A DNA stretch of 64,000 nucleotides from Paraburkholderia silvatlantica. GTDB taxonomy: Bacteria; Pseudomonadota; Gammaproteobacteria; Burkholderiales; Burkholderiaceae. Positions within the stretch are counted from its first letter, which is position 1. Each line of letters starts with the position of its first letter. The translations under genes were made by a program, and so were the position numbers. Under the pieces are notes generated by a model. The model saw nothing but the letters and a program-made list of their open reading frames with translations. It ran no database searches and was not told where the DNA came from. Positions 29,531 to 38,956 of the stretch are shown one piece after another. Where the stretch lies: positions 186,001-250,000 of the forward strand of contig NZ_QEOL01000007.1 in NCBI RefSeq assembly GCF_003096715.1. The letters are read 5' to 3'.

Positions 29531-30835
29531 ATGCCGAACGATCCGCCGAACGCAAAGGCGACTGCCGCCGCCAGCCCGCTCGCCCAACTCCAGCCGCGCG
29601 CCGCCGGCTGGAGCGCGCAATGGCATGGTTGCGCGCTCGACAGCGCATTCCAGCCCGTGCTCTCGATCACGCATCAGCGCGTGGTCGGCTATGAGGCGTT
29701 GCTGCGCGTCACCGACGGGTCGGGCCACGCCATCGGCCCGGCGGATCTGTTCGCAACGGCGGAAGGCGCCGAGGCCCAGCAGCTCGATGAACTGGCCCGC
29801 TGCCTGCACCTCGCAAATTTCGTCGAGCAAGGCGTGGAGACCGGCTGGATTTTCCTGAACACGCTGCCGCGCAGCGCGCGCGCCGCCGACCTCGCGCAGG
29901 CCGCCATCGACGGTCTGTGCGGCCACTTCGACTTCCCGCACGAACGCGTGGTGATCGAGGTCCTCGAGCAGCGCGGCGGCGACGAGTACAGTTCGTTCGT
30001 CGACGAAAGGCCGCCCGCCGGCGAGCGCGACTTCCTTGTCGCGCTCGACGACTTCGGCGCGGGTTTCTCCAATTTCGATCGCGTCTGGCGCTACCGGCCC
30101 GACATCGTCAAGCTCGACCGCTCGCTCGTCACGCGCGCGGCCAACGGCGAAAGTCATGTGGGCTTCATCTCGGAACTCGTCTCGATCCTTCATCACGCCG
30201 GCACGATGGTGCTCGCTGAAGGCGTCGAGACCGAGCCGCAGCTCATGGTGCTGATGCATGCCGATGTCGATCTCGTGCAGGGCTTCTGGTTCGGCGAGCC
30301 GCAAGCTTCGGTACGTGAGGCCGGTGCCGCCGCAAACGCGCTCGCGCAGTCGATGTGGCGGCGTTTCGCCGACTTTCAGCGCAGCGCCGAGATCATCGAG
30401 CAGGTCAATTTCGGCGCGCTCTCGCACGCCATGCTGTGCGGCGCGCGCGTGCTCACGGGCGGCGGAACGCTCGAAGCAGCCGCCGAAGCGATTTTCCGCG
30501 ACGGCGCCAGCCACGCGCAGCGCGTCTTCACCGCGGATGAGCACGGCGCGCAGCACGAGCCTTCGATTGCCATGCCCGGCGCCGGGCCGCCCGCGCGCCT
30601 CGCGCCTTTCTATCCCGACACCGACAGCAACTGGTCGCGCCGCGAGTACTTCCGGCGTGCGCTCGCCGCGCCCGGCCGGGTCGCGGTGATGGGCCCGCAC
30701 TACTCGCTTAACGACGGCGAGCTCTGCTACACAGCGGCCATCGCGCTCGACTACGGCGGCGCGACGCACGTGCTCTGCGCGGACTTTCCGCCCGAGCACG
30801 GGCCGCGCGAGCGCCCGCGGCGCGGACCGGGTTGA
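29531..30835 (+). CDS. EAL-domain c-di-GMP phosphodiesterase with YkuI_C-like sensor domain
   Basis: Predicted to hydrolyse cyclic di-GMP. The EAL domain (about 35-280) keeps its catalytic set: YEALLRV (Glu of EAL, about 55), FLNTLP, VIEVLEQ, LDDFGAGFSNF, VKLDRSL, LAEGVETEPQ and VQGFWFGEP. After it come a helical connector (about 280-350) and a C-terminal domain with YPDTDSNWSRREYFRRAL, resembling the YkuI_C/PDC sensor found C-terminal to EAL domains in Bacillus YkuI. No membrane segment, so it is cytoplasmic. Start set at the ATG at 29531; a GTG eight codons earlier is possible. Confidence 0.9.
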   Translation: MPNDPPNAKATAAASPLAQLQPRAAGWSAQWHGCALDSAFQPVLSITHQRVVGYEALLRVTDGSGHAIGPADLFATAEGAEAQQLDELARCLHLANFVEQGVETGWIFLNTLPRSARAADLAQAAIDGLCGHFDFPHERVVIEVLEQRGGDEYSSFVDERPPAGERDFLVALDDFGAGFSNFDRVWRYRPDIVKLDRSLVTRAANGESHVGFISELVSILHHAGTMVLAEGVETEPQLMVLMHADVDLVQGFWFGEPQASVREAGAAANALAQSMWRRFADFQRSAEIIEQVNFGALSHAMLCGARVLTGGGTLEAAAEAIFRDGASHAQRVFTADEHGAQHEPSIAMPGAGPPARLAPFYPDTDSNWSRREYFRRALAAPGRVAVMGPHYSLNDGELCYTAAIALDYGGATHVLCADFPPEHGPRERPRRGPG

Positions 30836-30876
30836 TGCGCGCGGCAGACTGGCAATGCGCCGCGCGGTCCTTTTCG

Positions 30877-31281
30877 CTATTCGGACACGCGCCGCCGCCC
30901 CGCCTTCAGCGCACCGGTGCGCGCCTTGCTGTCGAGCCGGCGCAGCTTCGAGGCGCGCGTGGGCCGCGTCGCCACGCGCGCCTTGCGCGTTACGCTCACG
31001 CTGTCGACCAGTTCCTCGAGGCGCGCAAGCGCGGCCACCCGGTTCTGCTCCTGGGTGCGGTATTCCTGCGACTTGATCACCACGACGCCCTCGTTCGTAA
31101 TCCGACGGTCGGCGAGCGCGAGCAGACGCATCTTGAGCACCTCGGGCAACGACGAGGCGCGGATGTCGAAACGCAGATGAATCGCGCTCGACACCTTGTT
31201 CACGTTCTGGCCGCCCGCGCCCTGCGCGCGAACGGCGACGAGTTCGATTTCCTGCAACGGAATGGGCGCGCGTGCGGTCAT
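30877..31281 (-). CDS. arfB: Alternative ribosome-rescue factor ArfB (YaeJ)
   Basis: Peptidyl-tRNA hydrolase that frees ribosomes stalled at mRNA ends without a stop codon. The 134-residue protein (start ATG at 31281; an open frame continues 22 codons upstream without support) has the catalytic GGQ in [19 protein letters not shown] and a C-terminal basic tail ([20 protein letters not shown]) that inserts in the mRNA channel. Length and the K/R-rich tail distinguish it from RF1/RF2. Convergent with the EAL gene, 41 bases apart. Confidence 0.95.
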   Translation of the reverse strand: MTARAPIPLQEIELVAVRAQGAGGQNVNKVSSAIHLRFDIRASSLPEVLKMRLLALADRRITNEGVVVIKSQEYRTQEQNRVAALARLEELVDSVSVTRKARVATRPTRASKLRRLDSKARTGALKAGRRRVSE

Positions 31282-31503
31282 GGGCAAATGGAAGGAGAGG
31301 ACGCGGCAGTGTCGCACAGCGCAGCCCGCTTGACACAGGCGCGCCACGCACTACAGGGCTGGCGCAACCGATGAGCCGGTCCGCCGCGGACATGCAATAA
31401 GCCGCCACGCCGTCGGCCGGCTGCGCAGCCAGTTTGCCGGCGCGCGGGGCATGAACCATACTGGCGACATTCCCTTGGGCGAACCCTCAGGAGCACGCAT
31501 CCC

Positions 31504-32175
31504 ATGAAGTTGCGTCCTGCATTCGTAGCCGAACTGGCGGTCAACCTGCTGCTTCCCTGGGTCGCCTACCGTCTCGCCGAGCCGCACTGGGGCGAAGTCG
31601 GCGGCCTCGTTGCCTCGGCCGCGCCGCCGCTTGCCTGGAGCATCGTCGAGCTGGTGCGCTTTCGGCGCGTGGATGCGCTCTCCGCCGTCATTCTGCTCGG
31701 CATCGTGCTCTCGCTCGTCGCCGTGGCGTTCGGCGGCAGCCCGCGCGTGCTGTTGATGCGCGAAAGCCTTGCCTCCGGCGCGATCGGCGCCGCGTTCCTG
31801 ATCTCGCTTCTCGCGAAGCGCCCGCTCGTGTTCTATCTCACGCGAGCGACGGTCGCGCGCGAGACTCGCGAGGGTGTCACGCGGCTCGAACAGCTCTGGC
31901 AGGAAAACGCGAGCTTCGCGGCGGCCATGCGGCTGCTCACGTTCATCTGGGGCTTCGGGCTGTGTCTCGATTCCGCGCTGCGCACGTATCTGGCCGCCAC
32001 CTGGCCGATCGAGCGCTTTCTCGTCGTCTCGCCGATCATCGGATACGGCGTGTTCGGCGGCCTGATGGCCTGGACCTTCTGGTATCGCACGCGCATGCGG
32101 CGCATTCACGGCACGCACGGCCTGCTCGGCGACGCGGCCGCCGCAACGAATGCGAGCACGCTCAGCGTGGACTGA
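31504..32175 (+). CDS. VC0807-like integral membrane protein
   Basis: A 223-residue inner-membrane protein with five or six helices. Helices at about 8-22, 36-52, 58-78 and 88-105 are followed by a cytoplasmic loop with LTRATVARETREGVTRLEQLW, then helices at about 143-165 and 172-195. The pattern (VELVRFRRVDALSAVILLGIV, LLAKRPLVFYL) matches VC0807-family proteins of unknown function. CAGGAG precedes the ATG by 10 bases. It is co-directional with the FUSC gene 132 bases downstream. Confidence 0.8.
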   Translation: MKLRPAFVAELAVNLLLPWVAYRLAEPHWGEVGGLVASAAPPLAWSIVELVRFRRVDALSAVILLGIVLSLVAVAFGGSPRVLLMRESLASGAIGAAFLISLLAKRPLVFYLTRATVARETREGVTRLEQLWQENASFAAAMRLLTFIWGFGLCLDSALRTYLAATWPIERFLVVSPIIGYGVFGGLMAWTFWYRTRMRRIHGTHGLLGDAAAATNASTLSVD

Positions 32176-32307
32176 GACGCCGGCGCCGCCTTCGGCCCGA
32201 TTCGGCACGCTACGGCACGCATCGGCGGTCAGATCGCGCCCGAAATACGTTAGACTCAGCGCCACAGTCCGCGGCGTTCCGTCCGCTCTCGAACTTCCCG
32301 GCAGTCG

Positions 32308-34836
32308 ATGCGCTACTCAGTAGAAATCAGGAAATTCCTCTATAGCCAGTACTTTTACGGCGGCCTGCGCATCGCGATCGGCATCTCGCTTCCGGCTGTC
32401 CTGTGCCTGTTCGTCTTCGACAAGAGCGACCTGGGCTTCACCATCTCGACAGGCGCGCTCGGCGCCTGCGTGGTCGACATGCCAGGGCCGCTCAAGTACA
32501 AGCGCAACGAAATGCTCGCGTGCAGCGTGATCGGCTTTCTCTCCGCTTACGCCACGGGCCTCGCCACCTTCAGTCCCATCGCGCTATGGGCCACCGTGGT
32601 GCCGCTCACCTTCGTGCTCTCGCTGATCGTGGTCTACGGCAACCGCTGGCCGCAGATCAGCTTCGCCACCCTCTTCATGATGGTGATGACGCTCGAGGAG
32701 CATTTCACGCCGCACCTCGCCCTCGTCAATGCGCTGTGGATCCTGCTAGGCGGCCTCTGGTACACGGCGTGGTCGACCTCGATCAGCCAGCTCATGCTCG
32801 ATCGCATCGAGCAGCAGGCGCTCGCCGAGAGTGTGTTCGCCTGCGCCGACTATCTGCTCGCGCGCGCCCAGTTCTTCGATCTCGACAACGATCTCGACGA
32901 GTGCTATCGCAACCTCGTCGCGAAGCAGATCGCCGCCGTCGAGCGCCAGGACGCGGCGCGCGACATCGTGCTGCGCAACCTGCCCAGGCTCAGGGCCGGC
33001 AAGATCGATGCGCGGCGCGCGATGCACTTCAACCTGTTCATCAACACGGTCGATCTGCATGAGCTGTTCGTGGGCGCACACACCGACTATCCGCTCGTGC
33101 GCAACACCTTCGGCGGCTCCGACCTGCTCGTGTTCTACCGCGACCTGATCCGCAAGGCCGCCGCCGATCTCGAAGACATCGGCCTCGCGGTGCTGCAAAA
33201 CGAGGCGCCGCGCGCGAGCGTGAACGTGAAGGCCGAGTTGCGCGCCATCGAATACGAGCTCGAACAGCTGAAAAAGCGCGACCTGGCCTCGACCGACCCG
33301 GAGGCCTACGCGGCGATCTCGGCGTCGTTCCGGCGTATCTGGAGCGCGACACGCCTGATCGACCGCATGCGCCGCAGCCTCGCGAGCGAAGTGCCGACCA
33401 CCGAAACCGAGCTGCGCATCGACGAGGCGCTCACACGGTTCGTCACGAACCGCCGCGTGTCCTGGCTGCAGATCTTCTCGAATCTCACGATGGCCTCGCC
33501 GAGCTTTCGTCACGCGCTGCGCGTGACGATCGCCGTGGCCGTGGGCTTCTGGCTCGGGCGGCTTCTGCCGCTCACCAACGCCTACTGGATCGTGATGACG
33601 AGCATCATCATCCTGAAGCCGGGCTACTCGCTCACGCGCCAGCGCAACGCGCAGCGTATCGTCGGCACGCTGATCGGCTGTCTTGCGAGCATTGCGTTGA
33701 TCCTGCTCGTGAAACAGCCGCTCGTGCTGCTCGTCTCGATGTTCGCGGCGATGGTAATGAGCTACAGCCTCCTGCTCTTCAACTACACGGCAAGCGTGGT
33801 GTTCACGTCGGCCTATGTACTCCTGATGTTTCATCTGCTCGCGCCGGGCAGCATGCGCATCATCGGCGAGCGCGCGATCGACACGGTGGTGGGCTGCATG
33901 ATCGCCATCGGCGCGAGCCATCTGTTCCCGTACTGGGAATACCGCCTGATGGGCAAGCTCGTGCACGACATGATCGCCGCGACGCGCAGCTATCTCGAGG
34001 CGAGCTGGTGGTGGAGCGGGCGCGCGAGCGCGCCGCAGCCGGCGTTCGCGGGGGCCGCGGCGAGCGAGGCCGGCGCACGCGTGGCCGCCCATGCAGCGCC
34101 GGCGGCGACGCTCGCAGCCGATGCGGGCGGCGTGGCGAATCCGGTGCCCGGCAGCGTGAGCGCCATGGCGAGTGCTTCGGCGAACGCGGCGAGCATCATC
34201 GACGAACCAGTCGCCGCGGCGGCGACCCTCGACGACTCGCCCACAGCCGGCGCTCCCGGCTCGCCCGTGGCGGCCGTGGGCACGAAAGCCGCTGCGCAAA
34301 CCGCGCAGGCCGCGGCGGGCGCAGCCGCGGCAGCGCCCTCGCTCGCGCGCGACTTCCGCTACCGGCTCGCGCGCAAGAACGTGCACGTGGCGTTTGCCAA
34401 TCTCGGCCAGGCGTTCCAGCGCATGATGCTCGAACCGAAGGCTGCCCAGAAGTTCGTACCCGAGCTCAACGACCTGCTCGTGCGCAGCCACGTGCTCGCC
34501 TCGCAGATCACGGCCACGGCCCCGCTCCTGCGCAGCACGGCGCGGCCCGACCAGCCGGAAGTCAAGCTCGATGCGCTCCAGCGCGCGCTTTCGTGCGTGC
34601 GCGAGAACCTCGTCGCCGCCGAAGCGGGCACGCCTGCGCCCGCCGATCAGACCGACATCACGAAGCAGCTCACGCGCGAACTCGATGCGATGGTGGTGCA
34701 AGCCGAGCGCGCGCTCGGCCCCGCCGCGGAACTGCCCCAGGAACTCAAGCTGCTCGCACACCAGTGCAAGCAGATGATCACGGCCTCCTGGCTGATTCGC
34801 CGGGACGCGAGCATCATCCGGCTACCGGAGGAATAG
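32308..34836 (+). CDS. FUSC/YccS-type inner-membrane protein
   Basis: An 842-residue protein of the fusaric-acid-resistance/YccS superfamily, thought to export aromatic acids or similar compounds. The first membrane block (about 20-165) is followed by a cytoplasmic helical region (165-390), a second membrane block (about 395-555, FRHALRVTIAVAVGFWLGR; YWIVMTSIIILKPGYSLTRQR is the FUSC signature) and a C-terminal helical domain. Between about 569 and 679 lies an Ala/Gly/Ser-rich low-complexity linker of some 110 residues not usual for the family. No MFP or outer-membrane partner is adjacent. Substrate unknown. Confidence 0.88.
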   Translation: MRYSVEIRKFLYSQYFYGGLRIAIGISLPAVLCLFVFDKSDLGFTISTGALGACVVDMPGPLKYKRNEMLACSVIGFLSAYATGLATFSPIALWATVVPLTFVLSLIVVYGNRWPQISFATLFMMVMTLEEHFTPHLALVNALWILLGGLWYTAWSTSISQLMLDRIEQQALAESVFACADYLLARAQFFDLDNDLDECYRNLVAKQIAAVERQDAARDIVLRNLPRLRAGKIDARRAMHFNLFINTVDLHELFVGAHTDYPLVRNTFGGSDLLVFYRDLIRKAAADLEDIGLAVLQNEAPRASVNVKAELRAIEYELEQLKKRDLASTDPEAYAAISASFRRIWSATRLIDRMRRSLASEVPTTETELRIDEALTRFVTNRRVSWLQIFSNLTMASPSFRHALRVTIAVAVGFWLGRLLPLTNAYWIVMTSIIILKPGYSLTRQRNAQRIVGTLIGCLASIALILLVKQPLVLLVSMFAAMVMSYSLLLFNYTASVVFTSAYVLLMFHLLAPGSMRIIGERAIDTVVGCMIAIGASHLFPYWEYRLMGKLVHDMIAATRSYLEASWWWSGRASAPQPAFAGAAASEAGARVAAHAAPAATLAADAGGVANPVPGSVSAMASASANAASIIDEPVAAAATLDDSPTAGAPGSPVAAVGTKAAAQTAQAAAGAAAAAPSLARDFRYRLARKNVHVAFANLGQAFQRMMLEPKAAQKFVPELNDLLVRSHVLASQITATAPLLRSTARPDQPEVKLDALQRALSCVRENLVAAEAGTPAPADQTDITKQLTRELDAMVVQAERALGPAAELPQELKLLAHQCKQMITASWLIRRDASIIRLPEE

Positions 34837-34856
34837 GAAGGCGAAGACCCGGCGCG

Positions 34857-35051
34857 TCACTGCGTCGAGCCGCTGGCCTGCGAGGCCGCCGTGCTCGCGG
34901 ATGCATGCGCCACGCCGGCGCCCACGGTCTCGTCGTACTCGCGCTTGCTTTTCAGCGCGTTGAACAGCACGGTGCCGATCACGAACACCACCACCGCCAC
35001 GATGAGCACGGCAACGCCAACCGTGGGGTCCTTCTTGCGCGGTTCGTTCAT
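34857..35051 (-). CDS. Small single-helix membrane protein, hypothetical
   Basis: A 64-residue protein: polar N-terminus (MNEPRKKDPT), one membrane helix (about 11-31, VGVAVLIVAVVVFVIGTVLF), a short charged segment (NALKSKREYDE) and an Ala/Ser-rich tail. The positive-inside rule puts the N-terminus in the cytoplasm if the basic RKK holds. No clear ribosome site. Codon use matches the neighbours. No family recognised. Confidence 0.65.
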   Translation of the reverse strand: MNEPRKKDPTVGVAVLIVAVVVFVIGTVLFNALKSKREYDETVGAGVAHASASTAASQASGSTQ

Positions 35052-35142
35052 CGGTCGTGCCCAGCCTCGAATCGGAATTGGATGACAGGAACGGGCATTC
35101 TACGCCGCCATGCCTTGCAGACGGCTTGCGTCACGAGGGCCA

Positions 35143-35604
35143 CTACGTCCCGCTGCGCACGGGCAGCGCCGTCGAATACTTGAGCTGCTCCATCGCGAAG
35201 CTCGAACTGACGTCGAACAGCGGCACGGCGCGAATGAGCTGCTTGTAGACGCGGTCGAAATCGTCGATATCGGAGACCACGATGCGCAGCAGGTAGTCGG
35301 TCTCGCCGCTCATGCGATACGCCTCGACGATCTCGGGAATCTCCTGCACGGCGCGCGTGAAGGTCTGCGCCCATGCCTCGGTGTGCTGGTTCGTGCGCAC
35401 GGCGACGAACACCGTTGTCCCCACGCCGAGCTTGCGCGGGTCGCACAGCGCGACCTGCGCGCGGATCACGCCCGTTTCCTTCAGGCGCTGGACGCGCTTC
35501 CAGCATGGCGTTTGCGAAAGATTGACGCGCTGCGCCAATTCCGCCACCGGCATGGTCGCGTCTTGCTGCAGCAGCTCAACCAGCTTTCTGTCGATGAGAT
35601 CCAT
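35143..35604 (-). CDS. Lrp/AsnC-family transcriptional regulator
   Basis: A 153-residue feast/famine regulator: HTH at residues 1-55 (LIDRKLVELLQQDATMPVAEL, LSQTPCWKRVQRLKETGVI) and a RAM ligand/oligomerisation domain (60-145, GTTVFVAVRTNQHTEAW; MSGETDYLLRIVVSDIDDFDR). It is divergent from the broken cysteine dioxygenase gene, with a perfect dyad in between (35623-35639), so it probably senses an amino acid, plausibly cysteine or alanine, and controls both promoters. Ligand is inference only. Confidence 0.94.
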   Translation of the reverse strand: MDLIDRKLVELLQQDATMPVAELAQRVNLSQTPCWKRVQRLKETGVIRAQVALCDPRKLGVGTTVFVAVRTNQHTEAWAQTFTRAVQEIPEIVEAYRMSGETDYLLRIVVSDIDDFDRVYKQLIRAVPLFDVSSSFAMEQLKYSTALPVRSGT

Positions 35605-35622
35605 TTCCGTACTCCCCGAAGC

Positions 35623-35639
35623 GTAGAAATTTATTCTAC
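35623..35639. promoter_or_regulatory. Probable Lrp/AsnC operator
   Basis: GTAGAA (35623-35628) and TTCTAC (35634-35639) form a perfect dyad with a 5-base AT-rich spacer, 19 bases upstream of the Lrp start. A further GTAGAA half-site at 35705-35710 lies 20 bases before the cysteine dioxygenase start. Repeated half-sites in an AT-rich gap fit Lrp-type binding. Confidence 0.55.
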
Positions 35640-35729
35640 ACGACGGGCAAACGGAGAAAAAATAGGAAAACCTTTTCCAGGCGTTGACGGCTATAAATCT
35701 TCTTGTAGAAACCGGAAGAAGAACACGCC

Positions 35730-36385
35730 ATGAATGCCCCTGCCGAACTCGCCCTGCTGAGCGCCTTCCACACTGCGCAGCAGCACGCTGCCGCCGTCGC
35801 GCGCCTCACCGCCGCGCTCGACGCCGCCTTCGATGTCTGCTCGACGCCCGGCGACCCGTCGCGCTGCGCACGCTTCGCGCGCGGCATGCGCGCGGCATGC
35901 GCGCGGCGCTCACGCGCGCGCTCGCCGACCCGGCGCTCGTTACGCGCGCGCAGCGCGAGGGCTGCGGCCAGACGTACCGGCGTCATGTCATCGCGGCCGA
36001 CAGCCGCGGCCGCTACACGGTCGCGGCGCTCGTCTGGCAGCCGGGCCACGCGAGTCCGATCCATGCGCATCACACCTGGTGCGGCTACGCCGTGCTCGAA
36101 GGCGCCCTGACCGAAACGCTCTACGCGTGGGACGACGCCCAACAGGGCGCCGAAGTGGTCCGCTCGCATCCGCGCGCGAGCGGCGCGGTGTCGTTCGGCG
36201 GGCCTGGGCGCGCCAGCATTCACAGGCTTTCGAACGGCAGCGACGCGCGGGCAGTCTCGCTGCATGTCTACGGCGTCGCTGCCGGGCACATCGCCACGCG
36301 GGTGAACGACGTGTTGCCGCTGGTGCAGGAAAGAGCTTTCGCGCAACCGGGGCGCCAGAGGACGATCTCCAGCAGGGTGAATTGA
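35730..36385 (+). pseudogene. Cysteine dioxygenase, frameshifted by an 11-bp tandem duplication
   Basis: Cysteine dioxygenases oxidise cysteine to cysteine sulfinate using a mononuclear iron. Reading starts at the ATG at 35730 (MNAPAELALLSAFHTAQQHA) and proceeds normally to RFARGMRA, then an exact 11-bp repeat (35881-35891 and 35892-35902) shifts the frame. The rest of the protein continues in another frame (ALTRALADPALVTRAQREGCG to the stop at 36385). Removing one copy restores a continuous 214-residue protein with the iron ligands HASPIHAHHTWCG and a downstream ASIHRLSN histidine, typical for the family. As written, translation would give about 126 residues without the active site. It could be a real mutation, a phase-variable switch or an assembly error. 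Confidence 0.85.
35881..35902. repeat. Exact 11-bp tandem duplication inside the cysteine dioxygenase gene
   Basis: GCGGCATGCGC occurs twice head to tail (35881-35891, 35892-35902) and a partial third copy GCGGC follows. Eleven is not a multiple of three, so the gain of one copy explains the frameshift exactly. Confidence 0.95.
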
Positions 36386-36421
36386 AAGCGGATCCGGAAG
36401 GATCTGCGCCGGCGCAGACCT

Positions 36422-38956
36422 TCAGCCGCGGCTGCCCGCCGTGGGAATCTGCGGCGGCGCGCCCTCGGGGCCCGCCGTCGGCGGCGGCGCGGGCCGCGGT
36501 TCGTGTGAGGCATCGCGCGCAACGCCGCTGCCCGCGTGCACGCCAGACGGATGCGGATGGCCGTCCGCCGCGCCATGCGGCTCTTCGGCATCGCCGCCGC
36601 GCGAGGACATGTGCACCTGCATCTGCGGCACCGGCATCTCGATGCCGGCCTCGTCCATGTGGCGCTTCAGGCGCGCATTGAACGCACGCGCCACGCTCCA
36701 CTGCTGCAGCGGCCGCGTCTTGATCTGCCCTTTCACGACCATCCAGTTCGGGTCGAACCGGTCGAGCCCCCACACTTCCACGGGCCCGAGTATCTCGCGG
36801 CGATAGCGGAAGTCGGCCACGAGTTCCGCGCCGGTCTCGCGAATCATGCGCGTAACCGTATCGAGATCGACCGAGAACGGCACGCGCACTTCGAACACCG
36901 CAAACGCGAAGTCGCGCGAGAGGTTCTTCACGATCTTGATTTGCGAGAACGGAATGGCGTGGATCGCGCCCTGCCCGTCGCGCAGACGCACGGTGCGGAT
37001 CGACAGATGCTCGACCGTGCCCGCATGGCCGTTGTCGATGTCGATCCAGTCGCCCACCGAAATCGTCTCCTCGATGATGATGAAAAGACCCGTGATGAGG
37101 TCGGCCACGAGCGACTGGGCGCCAAAGCCGATGGCAAGACCGATCACGCCCGCGCCGGCGAGCAGCGGCGTGACGTTGATGCCGAGGTTCGCCGCGGTGA
37201 CGATGCCGGTGATGGTCAGGATCGTGACGAGCACCGCATTGCGCACGAGCGGCAGCATGGTGCGCGCGCGCGTGCTGGGCGCGCGGCCCTTGGCGCGCGG
37301 ACCGCTCGGATTGAGCGCTTCGAGGATCGCGGTGTCGACCGTGATCCAGACGAGCCACGCGAGAAACACTGTCGACACGATCGCGAAAATGGCGTGCGCG
37401 ATGCCGCGCGCGGCCACGCTCGCCTCGACGATCGCGGCGAGCGAGATGTCCCAGAGGCGCGCGCACGACTCGAAATACGCGAACCAGATGAACACCACGA
37501 GCAGCGTGCCGGCAAAGCGCAACAGGCGCCGCAGATACGGCGAGCGCCGTCGCACGCGCGCGGGGTTCGGGCGCGTGATGCGCAGCACGACCGCCGAGAG
37601 GAAGAACGCGAGCACGAGCAGGAGGGCAGAGACCACGGAAATCTGCAGCACGTCGTCGCGGCTGCCGATGCCGCCGAACGTGGCGACGATCGATGCGCCG
37701 GCGAGCAGCAGCATCGGCAGTTGCCAGAGCGAGGCGAGCACGTCGAAGACTTCGGTGAGCGCCTTGTGGCCGTGGCGCAGCGAATAGCTGCGGTTGCGGA
37801 TCAAATGCGCGACGGGTCGCCTGAAGCCGATGGCGAACACGGCCGTCAGCACCGCAGCCGCCATGTTCGCGGCGGTGCTCACCAGTGCGGCCAGATTCGC
37901 GCCCAACTGGCGCGCGACTTCGAAATTGGTGGCGGCGTCGCCGAGCGCGGCCAGCACGCCGATCGCAAAGAGCAGCCGGCGCGAGTGCGCGATCAGCAGG
38001 CGCACGGCCGCGCGCCGGTGCCCCGAGCCGAACAGCGAAAACATGATCAGGCAGATCGACGAGAACACCGCGCCTGCGACGATCGCGTACGCGATCACGA
38101 GGGCGAGCGTGCGCCCGAGCGCGTCCGGCAGCGAGCGCTCGACCACGAGCGCGCCGATGAACGCCACGATCCACGGCGCCGCGCGATGCACGACGAAAAT
38201 CAGCAGATCGATGGTGCGCGGATCGGGCCGCAGGCCGGTCTCGACATCGAATCGCCTGAGCAGCCGCCGCTCGATCCAGCGCAGCACCGCAGCGCACGCG
38301 CCCCAGCCGGCCAGCATGGCGAACAGGTCGAACACGATGCGGCCGGGGCTTTCGCCTTCCCCGCCCGAGGCGATGTCGTAAAGCTCGATGCCCGCGGCCC
38401 TGAAGCGCCCCGCCCAGTAGTGAAACGGACTGCGGCCGCGGCGCGCGTCGGCCTCGACCGAGGCGAGCCCCGACGCGATCGCGCCCAGCAGCCCTGAGTT
38501 CGCCGCCGCGCCCGAAGCGGGCGCGGGCGCCACGTTTTGCGACGCGCTGCGCAGCTTCTTGAGCTGATTCAGGAGCGCGGTGCGCTGGCGTTCGTTGTCG
38601 AGCGTATTGATGACGCTGTCGAGCGAGCGCGTGAATTCAGCCTGGCTCGCCGCTGACGGCGCCGAGGCTGCCTCGGCCGCCGATGCCCCCGAGGCAGCCG
38701 CCGGTGCCCCGGTGATGATGCTCTTGAGGACGGGCAGCACGGGCGCCGGCGCGGCTTGCGCGGCGGCCTGCAGCGGCATGGCGAAGCACACCGCAAGGCA
38801 TGCGGGGAGCATGAGCGCATGAACGAGCGCACGAAAAAGCGCGCGAACACACCCGCGCGCCGGCGCGGCGCGCGAAAGAAGTGCACGATCCGCCGCACCG
38901 AAGCGCATGCGCGACGGTCCGGCGCCCGCGCCATCGCGTCCGATGCTGGAATTCAT
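36422..38956 (-). CDS. Large MscS-family mechanosensitive channel (YbiO-like)
   Basis: Inner-membrane channel that opens on membrane tension and releases solutes during osmotic downshock. The 844-residue protein starts with a basic N-region and signal-like helix (about 38-68), a periplasmic Ala-rich segment (70-190) and then about nine membrane helices. The MscS core lies at about 588-780: the pore-lining helix includes LLAGAGVIGLAIGFGAQSLVADL and is followed by the beta domain with EETISVGDWIDIDNGHAGTVE and the soluble vestibule. The C-terminal 45 residues are Pro/Gly/His-rich. The start has no clear ribosome site; the ATG at 38908 is an alternative. A near-perfect hairpin at 36398-36422 separates it from the convergent cysteine dioxygenase gene. 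Confidence 0.9.
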   Translation of the reverse strand: MNSSIGRDGAGAGPSRMRFGAADRALLSRAAPARGCVRALFRALVHALMLPACLAVCFAMPLQAAAQAAPAPVLPVLKSIITGAPAAASGASAAEAASAPSAASQAEFTRSLDSVINTLDNERQRTALLNQLKKLRSASQNVAPAPASGAAANSGLLGAIASGLASVEADARRGRSPFHYWAGRFRAAGIELYDIASGGEGESPGRIVFDLFAMLAGWGACAAVLRWIERRLLRRFDVETGLRPDPRTIDLLIFVVHRAAPWIVAFIGALVVERSLPDALGRTLALVIAYAIVAGAVFSSICLIMFSLFGSGHRRAAVRLLIAHSRRLLFAIGVLAALGDAATNFEVARQLGANLAALVSTAANMAAAVLTAVFAIGFRRPVAHLIRNRSYSLRHGHKALTEVFDVLASLWQLPMLLLAGASIVATFGGIGSRDDVLQISVVSALLLVLAFFLSAVVLRITRPNPARVRRRSPYLRRLLRFAGTLLVVFIWFAYFESCARLWDISLAAIVEASVAARGIAHAIFAIVSTVFLAWLVWITVDTAILEALNPSGPRAKGRAPSTRARTMLPLVRNAVLVTILTITGIVTAANLGINVTPLLAGAGVIGLAIGFGAQSLVADLITGLFIIIEETISVGDWIDIDNGHAGTVEHLSIRTVRLRDGQGAIHAIPFSQIKIVKNLSRDFAFAVFEVRVPFSVDLDTVTRMIRETGAELVADFRYRREILGPVEVWGLDRFDPNWMVVKGQIKTRPLQQWSVARAFNARLKRHMDEAGIEMPVPQMQVHMSSRGGDAEEPHGAADGHPHPSGVHAGSGVARDASHEPRPAPPPTAGPEGAPPQIPTAGSRG

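Noticed and set aside
36398..36422. Near-perfect palindrome between the cysteine dioxygenase and MscS genes as a terminator
   Set aside because: The arms are good (one bulge) but there is no T tract on either side and it overlaps the MscS stop codon; left as a mention only.
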